Shown here: positions 26,920 to 34,278 of the stretch, one piece after another
Position numbering within the stretch: position 1 is the stretch's first letter
Layout of the letters: every line of letters starts with the position of its first letter
Origin: Peribacillus frigoritolerans
GTDB taxonomy: Bacteria > Bacillota > Bacilli > Bacillales > DSM-1321
Assembly: GCF_001636405.1 (NCBI RefSeq)
Contig: NZ_KV440950.1
Span: forward strand, 5,013,977 to 5,077,976
DNA: 64,000 nucleotides
Reading direction: 5' to 3'
Position numbers and translations under genes: made by a program
The notes under the pieces: generated by a model
Database searches by the model: none
What the model saw: the letters and a program-made list of their open reading frames with translations, nothing else
What the model was told of the DNA's origin: nothing

Positions 26920-27144
26920 TAACATTCCGCCTCACATTATATATTTTCCAAATAATAGAATTGCTTTTAGGAATAATCTACATTCATGGTCACTGGGGAT
27001 GACTCAGTTGCATAAAAATCCAAAATAAATAGCCACCCTCATAAAGAATGACTATAAATCATAAAATATGAAGCTTCCTCAGTAAAATGCTTCGTATTGC
27101 TTCCGAGCCAACAAAAAATACTCTCTTCAGAAGGTTCGGGTTTT

Positions 27145-27376
27145 ATTCGTGAGTTTGAAGCAAATACTCGTGACTTTCATGCTTTTACTCGTCAGTTTCG
27201 AGCAGATACTCGTGATTTTCATGCTTTTACTCGTGAGTTTCGAGCAAATACTCGTGAGTTTCGAGCAAATACTCGTGACTTTCATGCTTTTACTCGTGAG
27301 TTTGGAGCAAATACTCGTGACTTTCATGCTTTTACTCGTGAGTTTGAAGCAAATACTCGTGACTTTCATGCCCGTT
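27145..27376 (+). repeat. Tandem array of eleven 21-bp units (array 2)
   Basis: Eleven ACTCGTGAGTTT-type units start every 21 bp from 27145 to 27355 with no indel. The linkers alternate GAGCAAAT and TTCATGCTTTT, so the array has a 42-bp superperiod. The cores are hyphenated palindromes ACTC-GT-GAGT. It shares its core with array 1 at 20937-21062, but the linkers differ. It ends about 30 bp from the stop of the minus-strand lyase gene. Confidence 0.88.
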
Positions 27377-27405
27377 AAAACATATTTTCTTTTTAGCCCA
27401 TACCT

Positions 27406-28890
27406 TCAGTAATCCACTAAGGCCTTCCTGCCATCATTCAATTCTTTGACCACTTTCTTATATTCCTGCAACTCTTGTTCCAGTTTTTGTTTTCTATTTA
27501 AAATCATTCTCGCAACCTCTTTCGGGGAGGGCCCGCCTTGAATGCTTCTGATTTTCACAAAATATTCGGGAGAGATTATTTTTTTCCATTCATCTTCTGC
27601 TATGTTCACTGATACGAATTCATTGATGATTTTGTTGATTTCTTGTGTGTCCCAATCATATAGCTCTTTCCCTTCACTAATCGACTTTTTTGCAATATGA
27701 CTGGCTATGGAATGGGCTTTTCTAAAGGATATGTCGTAATCTCTTGAAAGGGTATCCGCTAATTCAGTAATCGTTATACTGGATTTTGCGGCCATTTTCT
27801 TTGTATGTTCTTCATTTACTTTCAAAGTCGACATGACGGCATACATTAGTTTCATGACACGGCCTGCATTCGAAAAAGCCCGATATAAATGCGGCTGTAA
27901 ATCATCTTCCGTATCGACGATATCACCAAATGGTGTATTGTGAATCATATTCATTGCAGCAAGTGCATCACCATACGCACTGCTTGCAATCGAACGGGAA
28001 TGTTCAATGGAGACAGGATTCCTTTTTTGCGGCATGATGCTGCTCACTTGAACATAAGGGTCCGCCACGTGAAATGTACCAAACTCCCTTGTCACATGCT
28101 GCAGGAAATCTTGGATCCACCTTCCGGTATTGACCATGCACGTCATGATGGCAGTTGCGGTTTCCAATAAATAATCTGCCCCGCCTATCGAGTCATAGGA
28201 ATTTTCAATAACCGAATCAAACCCAAGCAGTTCAGCCGTACGGTTCCGACTGATCGGAAAACCGGTGGTCGTTAACGCGGCTGCACCCAAAGGGGATTGG
28301 TTAACCGTTTCATAGGCTGCCCATAACCGGCCAATATCCCTTTGAAGCACATCATAAATGGCTAAAAAGTAATGTCCTATTGTAGTCGGCTGAGCCGGTT
28401 GGGTATGTGTGTAACCTGTAATATAGGTTTCTGTATGTTTTTCAGCCTGCACCAAGAATGCTTCACTCAATTGGTTTGCATAGCCAACCAATTGGAGCAG
28501 ATGACCTCTCAAAACAAGCCGGTACATCGCAACCCCCATATCATTACGACTGCGGCCGATATGAATCTTCCCTGCAAGTTCATGGCCGATTTCCTCACCG
28601 ATCTTTGCCTCCATCATGAAGAATAAGTCTTCGAATTGGGGCTGATAGGTCAACTGCGTGAGATCTGTATGGGCCACTTTCCGAATCCCATCAAGCATGG
28701 TTTTCGCCTCTTCATCTTTAATGATCTTTTGTTCCGAAAGCATGATGACATGTGCCCGATGAATATCGAACATTGCATCAAATAAGTAATCTCTTTGATC
28801 ATTAAAAACAGGCATCAGAAGCTCTCTAACATAGGTTTTTCCGGGAAAGACACTACCTTCATTTTTGATAAATTGTTCAAGCCTGCTCAT
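27406..28890 (-). CDS. Argininosuccinate-lyase-like C-N lyase (aspartase/fumarase superfamily)
   Basis: This 494-residue cytoplasmic enzyme carries superfamily motifs GRSRNDMG (112-119), GYTHTQPAQPTT (159-170) and the mobile catalytic loop SSIMPQKRNP (283-292). It should eliminate fumarate from an N-succinyl compound. Genuine ArgH has GRSRNDQ and other differences, and no argG is nearby. Instead it closes an operon with a ferric/polyamine-type ABC importer under a ROK repressor. A catabolic role on an imported N-substituted aspartate, in the manner of ethylenediamine-disuccinate lyase, fits better than arginine synthesis, but this is inference. It lies 15 bp from the permease gene. Confidence 0.75.
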   Translation of the reverse strand: MSRLEQFIKNEGSVFPGKTYVRELLMPVFNDQRDYLFDAMFDIHRAHVIMLSEQKIIKDEEAKTMLDGIRKVAHTDLTQLTYQPQFEDLFFMMEAKIGEEIGHELAGKIHIGRSRNDMGVAMYRLVLRGHLLQLVGYANQLSEAFLVQAEKHTETYITGYTHTQPAQPTTIGHYFLAIYDVLQRDIGRLWAAYETVNQSPLGAAALTTTGFPISRNRTAELLGFDSVIENSYDSIGGADYLLETATAIMTCMVNTGRWIQDFLQHVTREFGTFHVADPYVQVSSIMPQKRNPVSIEHSRSIASSAYGDALAAMNMIHNTPFGDIVDTEDDLQPHLYRAFSNAGRVMKLMYAVMSTLKVNEEHTKKMAAKSSITITELADTLSRDYDISFRKAHSIASHIAKKSISEGKELYDWDTQEINKIINEFVSVNIAEDEWKKIISPEYFVKIRSIQGGPSPKEVARMILNRKQKLEQELQEYKKVVKELNDGRKALVDY

Positions 28891-28905
28891 CTTTGAACCT
28901 CCGAT

Positions 28906-30594
28906 TCATAAAGCTTTTTCCGCTTTGATTCCAAAAAACTTGTTCGAAATAAAGAGAACGATTACAATCAGCGTGATTTGAATCATCCCATAGGCAGCGG
29001 CCTGCCCCATATTGAACATCCGAAGCTGATTCATGATTTCAATGGATATGGGCCTGTTTGAAATCGTGTACAACAGGACCGAGGTCGGGAATTCCCCCAC
29101 AGATTCGATAAATGCCAATAATGTCCCTGATAAAACACCAGGCATAATAATCGGAAATATGACCCTTCTGAAGGTATAAAACCACTTAGCCCCCAAGTTT
29201 CTGGCTGCTTCCTCAATCGAATCATCCAGCTGCTCCAGAACGGCATTAGTCGACCGGACAACGAGTGGAATATGCCTAATGAAATAGGCAAGCGGCAAAA
29301 TCCAAAATGTGCCTACCAAGATTTGACCGAAAGAAAAAACGCTAGGTTTATTGAATGCGAATATCAAGTTCATCCCTATGACCGTTGCAGGCAACGCCCA
29401 AGGAATCATGACTAGAATATCGACAAAGCTTTTCCCGACGAATTTCCGTTTGACAAGCACATAGGACGCAATGACACCAAACACCAGATTTGCCAACGTT
29501 GCAATAAACGCCATCAGTAAACTATTTCTTAACGGCTTGAAGATATTAGGGTCTTCAAACAAAAGCCTGTAATTTTCAACATTAAATACTGTGGGATACG
29601 TTTGAAATGTCCAGGTTCCATCCGGCACAAGTGAAAGCAAAAGAATCGTAAAGTGCGGTAAAAGCAGAATAATTACGCCGATGCCCCCCGTTACGACCAT
29701 CACCCATTTCATAACCGGGTTCTTCACTTCACTCCTGTGCGCCCCAATCCCTTTCGAGGCCATTCGATAATCCTTCCTATTTTGATACCAACGCATGAAT
29801 AATAGAAATGAAATCGAAACGATGGATAGAATGACCGATTGGGTAGCGGCAATTTCCATATCACCATTGATTTTTGAAAAATAAATTTGCAGGCTCAACA
29901 CCCTGTATCCGCCAGCTAATAAAAATGGGGCACTGAAAGAAGCCATCGATATCATGAAAACAAGTAAAGAGGCGGCAACGATGGCAGGTGTCAATAATGG
30001 AAATGTCACCTTCCAAAAAACCTTTAATTTATTTGCGCCTAAGTTAAAAGCGGCTTCTTCAAGTGATGGATCTATTTTATTGATTGCAGCGGATACGGTC
30101 ATATAAAAATAAACATACATCGTATAGGCATGCACGATAAGAATTCCCGATACCCCGCTAATCTTGAATGGAACCTTATCGAGACCGAACAGGTCCTTGA
30201 TGGCATTTGGAATCAATCCCGATTCACCATATAAAAACATAAAGGCCATGACCCCTACCAATGATGGAAGGACAATCGGCAAAATCGCTGCTGATGAAAA
30301 GAAGCTTCTGCCGGGAAAATCGTAACGGTTAAAAATGAATGCGAGCGGAATGCCAATCAAGGCACTGACCAATACACTCAATAAGGATATATAAACAGAA
30401 TTCCAAAGAGCCTCTAAGTTCGTTTTCGATTCCTGTACGAAGAAGTCCTGATAATTTCCAAGGGATATCGTTCCGTCTTTTTGCAGACTTTCAATAAAGG
30501 TCCTCAATGACGGGTAGAGTACATATGCTATGAGCACCAATACAACTGGTATAAGGAGCCAAACCGTCAATCTCGTATCACGATTTTTAATCAT
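28906..30594 (-). CDS. ABC transporter permease, fused two-domain (FbpB/PhnU-V type)
   Basis: This 562-residue protein has two complete BPD permease domains in tandem, each with an EAA loop: EEAAFNLGANKLKVFWKVTFPLL in the first half and EEAARNLGAKWFYTFRRVIFPII in the second. About 12 helices are expected. Such fused permeases serve iron(III), thiamine and 2-aminoethylphosphonate type importers. Its start overlaps the ATPase stop by 4 bp. Substrate unknown; see the lyase downstream. Confidence 0.85.
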   Translation of the reverse strand: MIKNRDTRLTVWLLIPVVLVLIAYVLYPSLRTFIESLQKDGTISLGNYQDFFVQESKTNLEALWNSVYISLLSVLVSALIGIPLAFIFNRYDFPGRSFFSSAAILPIVLPSLVGVMAFMFLYGESGLIPNAIKDLFGLDKVPFKISGVSGILIVHAYTMYVYFYMTVSAAINKIDPSLEEAAFNLGANKLKVFWKVTFPLLTPAIVAASLLVFMISMASFSAPFLLAGGYRVLSLQIYFSKINGDMEIAATQSVILSIVSISFLLFMRWYQNRKDYRMASKGIGAHRSEVKNPVMKWVMVVTGGIGVIILLLPHFTILLLSLVPDGTWTFQTYPTVFNVENYRLLFEDPNIFKPLRNSLLMAFIATLANLVFGVIASYVLVKRKFVGKSFVDILVMIPWALPATVIGMNLIFAFNKPSVFSFGQILVGTFWILPLAYFIRHIPLVVRSTNAVLEQLDDSIEEAARNLGAKWFYTFRRVIFPIIMPGVLSGTLLAFIESVGEFPTSVLLYTISNRPISIEIMNQLRMFNMGQAAAYGMIQITLIVIVLFISNKFFGIKAEKAL

Positions 30595-31703
30595 GGCGCA
30601 TCACCGCTTATGACAGGGATAAGACGCAGCTGTTTCTCGGGAAGCTGGACATACACTTCCTTTCCTTGATAAAAGTATCCAAAATCATGGGTGTTAAATA
30701 CGTCGACCCTTAGTAACACGTCTTGAACATCCACCATGACATTCACAACAGATCCAAAGAATTGGACCGAATTTATTTTGCCTTTAAAGATATTCCTTCC
30801 TTCCTCGATCACATCCAGAATCCTGATTGCTTCAGGACGAATCGAAACAGCAAGGTCAGCATCACTCTGTATGATTGAAATTCCGTTCCCAGCTTGATTT
30901 TCCACCTTCAATTTAATCGTTTTTTCACTATTCTTAAGGACAATCTCTATATTATCTTGTTGAACTTTTTCAACTTGAACGGGTAAAAGATTAATCTCGC
31001 CTATAAAACTCGCCACAAAATCATTGGCCGGACGATTATAAATTTCTGTTGGCGTCCCGACCTGGTGACATACACCATAATTGAACACAGCGATTCGATC
31101 ACTCATGGATAATGCCTCAGCCTGATCATGAGTGACATAAATGGTGGTAATCTTATAATCACGCTGCAGCCTTAAGATTTCCACTCTCATTTCATCACGA
31201 AGCTTGGCATCCAGATTACTTAATGGTTCATCCAGCAGTAATATTTCCGGTTCAATGACCAGTGCTCTCGCCAGGGCCACCCGCTGCTGCTGTCCTCCGC
31301 TTAACTGGCTCACTTGACGATTCGAGTAGCTCTCCAGCCTGACCTTTTGGAGGACATCCAGCACTCTCTTCTTTAAGTCAGCAGAAGAAACCTTTCTCAC
31401 ACGCAAGCCAAACGCTACATTTTCAAAAACAGTCATATGGGGAAAGAGGGCATAGTTTTGAAAAACCATGCCTGTATTTCTTTTCTCCGGAGGTACACGC
31501 GTCATATCTTTGTCGCCAAATCGGACGACACCTTTAGTTGGATAATAAAAACCGGCAATCATCCGAAGTGTTGTCGTTTTACCGCAGCCGCTTGGACCAA
31601 GAAAGGTAAAAAACTCACCTTCTTTGATGTCCAGATTTAACTGGTCAACAGCTATCGTTTTCCCGAAGGCTTTTTGGACATTCTCTATTTTTATTGACGC
31701 CAT
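30591..31703 (-). CDS. ABC transporter ATP-binding protein, FbpC/PotA type
   Basis: This 370-residue ATPase has Walker A GPSGCGKTT, signature LSGGQQQRVALARAL, Walker B ILLLDEPLSNLDAKLRDEM and the H-loop VTHDQAEALSMSDRI, followed by a TOBE-like C-terminal domain from about residue 235. These place it in the iron/spermidine/putrescine (CUT-like) group. It is 15 bp after the binding protein gene and overlaps the permease gene. Confidence 0.88.
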   Translation of the reverse strand: MASIKIENVQKAFGKTIAVDQLNLDIKEGEFFTFLGPSGCGKTTTLRMIAGFYYPTKGVVRFGDKDMTRVPPEKRNTGMVFQNYALFPHMTVFENVAFGLRVRKVSSADLKKRVLDVLQKVRLESYSNRQVSQLSGGQQQRVALARALVIEPEILLLDEPLSNLDAKLRDEMRVEILRLQRDYKITTIYVTHDQAEALSMSDRIAVFNYGVCHQVGTPTEIYNRPANDFVASFIGEINLLPVQVEKVQQDNIEIVLKNSEKTIKLKVENQAGNGISIIQSDADLAVSIRPEAIRILDVIEEGRNIFKGKINSVQFFGSVVNVMVDVQDVLLRVDVFNTHDFGYFYQGKEVYVQLPEKQLRLIPVISGDAP

Positions 31704-31718
31704 CCCAACGACACTTCC

Positions 31719-32798
31719 TTATTCTTTAATTTCTTTATCTCCACTTTTAATATTTTCGTCCCAGTATTTCATCCACTCGTCACCTTTTTCCTGGAATGTA
31801 TTCCAATCAATATCCATCGCTTTAATTTCCGTTTCCGTGATCCATTCAGGTAAACCCTTCACATCACTTCTGGTCGGAATCCTGTAAAATTCTTCTGCTA
31901 ATGTTTTTGCGGCTTCTTGTGAATTCACGAACTCATAAAAGGCTTCAGCCGCTTTTGGATGCTTGGCACCTTCAACGATGGCGATACCTTCTGTCAATAC
32001 TGGCGTTCCGCTTTCTGGAATGACGAACTCAAATGGATAATTTTTATTTTCTTTCAGCATGACGACATCCGGCATTGCCCAAACGGAAAGTGAGCCCTCT
32101 CCTTTGGCTACCTTGTTATACATCATTTCCGGATTCGCTGAATATTCCTTCGTGTTTTGGTCGAGCTTCTTTAACCAGTCATACCCTTCTTTCGGATCAT
32201 TTGTATCCTTATACGTACGATAGATCATCGCAGAAAAAATTGTCCTCATCGTTCCGGAGGATAACGGATAGCGGATGATGATTTCGTCTTTCCATTTCGG
32301 ATCAAGCAGCTCATCCCAATCTTTCGGTACCTCGTCTTTTGATAATTCTTTGCTGTTATACATGATGACTTCCGGTGTCTGGCTCGTTCCTGTCCAATAC
32401 CATTCCGGATCGCGGAATCCTTCATCGAGACTATCGGAATAGCTAGGCTTATAAGCGGCCAGCAGCCCATCATCCTTTGCTTGATTGAAGTTCGTGGAAG
32501 GTGCACCCCACCAAACGTCTGCCTGCGGATTACTTTTCTCTGAACGAACACGGTCAAGGATTTCCTGAGACCCCATATCAAGCCACTCAACATCAATACC
32601 ATACTTATCTTCGAATTGCTTTTCGAATTTTGATAAAATATCTTTGCCATGTGGTGAATAAACCACGATTTTATCTTCCAGCTCACCCTTTTCGCCAGCA
32701 TCCGAATTCGTTTTCGTATCTGTACCGTTACATCCTGAAATTAATAGTGCTGCCGATAAGGTCAGTACTGAAACAAGCGACTTTTTCCTATTATGCAT
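31719..32798 (-). CDS. ABC transporter substrate-binding lipoprotein (ferric/polyamine type)
   Basis: This 359-residue lipoprotein has a lipobox LISGC with Cys23. The SBP_bac_6/13-type core includes VVYSPHGKDILSKFEKQFEDKYG, DVWWGAPSTNF and EGYDWLKKLDQNTKEY. No tyrosine cluster typical of Fe3+-binding was clearly seen, so an organic anion or chelate is possible. The start overlaps the ROK stop (TAATG), so regulator and transporter are one transcript. Confidence 0.85.
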   Translation of the reverse strand: MHNRKKSLVSVLTLSAALLISGCNGTDTKTNSDAGEKGELEDKIVVYSPHGKDILSKFEKQFEDKYGIDVEWLDMGSQEILDRVRSEKSNPQADVWWGAPSTNFNQAKDDGLLAAYKPSYSDSLDEGFRDPEWYWTGTSQTPEVIMYNSKELSKDEVPKDWDELLDPKWKDEIIIRYPLSSGTMRTIFSAMIYRTYKDTNDPKEGYDWLKKLDQNTKEYSANPEMMYNKVAKGEGSLSVWAMPDVVMLKENKNYPFEFVIPESGTPVLTEGIAIVEGAKHPKAAEAFYEFVNSQEAAKTLAEEFYRIPTRSDVKGLPEWITETEIKAMDIDWNTFQEKGDEWMKYWDENIKSGDKEIKE

Positions 32799-34027
32799 TA
32801 ATATTCCCCCTCATCACGAAAATTCAAAATGCCATCATGTTCCCTTAAAAATAGGGAAACCGCTCCAAGCACCCCTGCGTTTTCTCCCAGTTGTGAAGTT
32901 TTCATTTCTACTAAACTTGGAAGATATCGATCAACGACCTCCCGAATTCTAGGTAAAATGTATTCAGCAGAATTTAATACACCACCCCCTAAAATGATCA
33001 CTTCCGGATTTAGCAAACTAGCCGCATTGACAATTCCGCAGGCTAAATGTTCGATGGCTTCATTTATGATGGCCATAGCTGCAGTGTCTCCTTTTTTTGC
33101 TACCAAAAAAGCATCCTCCCCCGATAGTTCGGAAGATTTGGCCCGTTCGAATAAAAAATGGTGAGGATCCTTGAGGACCTCCCTGGTGAAATGACCGCCA
33201 ATCGACTTGCCTCCAGCGACACTTTCCAAATAGCCATATCTCTGGAAAATCGGCTTGAATTCACGTTTTATATCCTCTTTGTCCGTCACCATATATCCCA
33301 TTTCCCCAGCGGCACTGGAAGCTCCTCTATATAACTGGTTATTCAAGATGATGCCGCTTCCGATTCCCGTGCCAACCGCAATGAACAGTAAATTCCGCTT
33401 ATTTTGTGCATTACCCAGCCACTGTTCACCTAGTGCAGCCGCGTTTACATCATTGTCCAGAAAGATGGGGAAATCAAAATAACGTTTCGCTTCTGCTATA
33501 AATGGATATTGAACCCAGCCTAAACTCGGTGCCTCTATTACTAATCCGCTTGCCGTTTGCGTAATGCCAGGGATCCCGACTCCCATCCCCAATATCCTTT
33601 CCTTCGCAATCTGATTCTTTGCAATTAACCGCTCCGTTTCAATCGCCATTTGTTTAAGCAGCCCTGAATTTAAATAAGTGTTTGTTGAAAAACTAGTGTC
33701 AGCAAGGATGTTGCCGCTTAAATCGCTTAAAACGATTTTCACTTTCGTCCCGCCTATATCGACACCGATGATATAGGCAGCCTTTTCATTAAAAAAGAGC
33801 TGGATGGGCCTCCTCCCGCCTTGGGATGAGGATACTCCTATTCCTTTCTCGAATACCCATTTCTCCTGTATAAGTTCATCCACAGCCTGAGAAACAGTTG
33901 GTTTACTTAGCTGAAGCTTAACGGCGATTTCAGCTCTTGAAATGGGTGAACATTCTTGGATGCATTGAATGATCCTTTTTTTATTTACATATTTTTGATG
34001 ACTGGGTGTCCTTTTAAAACTCATCAC
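32798..34027 (-). CDS. ROK-family transcriptional repressor lacking the zinc-cysteine motif
   Basis: This 409-residue protein has an N-terminal winged helix (about 10-70, SRAEIAVKLQLSKPTVSQAV) and a ROK sugar-kinase-like domain with DIGGTKVKIVLSDLSG, GMGVGIPG and NDVNAAALGEQWLG. The usual CxCGxxGCxE zinc motif is replaced by PIFQRYGYLESVAGG, which has no cysteine. It probably represses its own operon and the divergent PIG-L gene through the 7-11-7 repeats in the intergenic region, and responds to a carbohydrate-like ligand. The start is uncertain between GTG 34027 and ATG 34024. Confidence 0.82.
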   Translation of the reverse strand: MMSFKRTPSHQKYVNKKRIIQCIQECSPISRAEIAVKLQLSKPTVSQAVDELIQEKWVFEKGIGVSSSQGGRRPIQLFFNEKAAYIIGVDIGGTKVKIVLSDLSGNILADTSFSTNTYLNSGLLKQMAIETERLIAKNQIAKERILGMGVGIPGITQTASGLVIEAPSLGWVQYPFIAEAKRYFDFPIFLDNDVNAAALGEQWLGNAQNKRNLLFIAVGTGIGSGIILNNQLYRGASSAAGEMGYMVTDKEDIKREFKPIFQRYGYLESVAGGKSIGGHFTREVLKDPHHFLFERAKSSELSGEDAFLVAKKGDTAAMAIINEAIEHLACGIVNAASLLNPEVIILGGGVLNSAEYILPRIREVVDRYLPSLVEMKTSQLGENAGVLGAVSLFLREHDGILNFRDEGEY

Positions 34028-34045
34028 ATCACGGCCTTACATTAT

Positions 34046-34070
34046 TTAGTTAGTAAATCTTCCTAATTAA
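34046..34070. promoter_or_regulatory. 25-bp inverted repeat, putative ROK operator (proximal to the repressor gene)
   Basis: TTAGTTA-N11-TAATTAA (one arm mismatch) lies 19 bp before the repressor start codon. The same 7-11-7 geometry occurs at 34205-34229, and the XylR operator in Bacillus is a 25-bp repeat starting TTAGTTT. Confidence 0.5.
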
Positions 34071-34204
34071 GTAAAAATATAACTTAAATAATTTCAACGC
34101 ACAAGTATTTTTCAGAACACTTAAAATGTTCATTTTTTAATAGTTACTTCGAATTATTTACATTTATAACCATTAGTGTTATTTATTAGGTAGGTTTTTT
34201 ATCT

Positions 34205-34229
34205 GGTTAGTTAGAAAACATTACTAACC
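34205..34229. promoter_or_regulatory. 25-bp inverted repeat, putative ROK operator (proximal to PIG-L gene)
   Basis: GGTTAGT-N11-ACTAACC is a perfect 7-11-7 inverted repeat, 50 bp before the PIG-L start. Together with 34046-34070 it brackets the divergent promoter region. Confidence 0.6.
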
Positions 34230-34278
34230 TACATTTTTTTTAGGTGTTTTATAAAAGTTGAAGGGGGTTAAAAGAAGA

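Noticed and set aside
20937..27376. CRISPR array
   Set aside because: The 21-bp units have no unique spacers of constant length between longer repeats, and no cas genes are nearby; these are simple tandem arrays.
27097..27378. Plus- and minus-strand frames across array 2
   Set aside because: Same periodicity artefact; three overlapping frames are open at once and none has a start signal.
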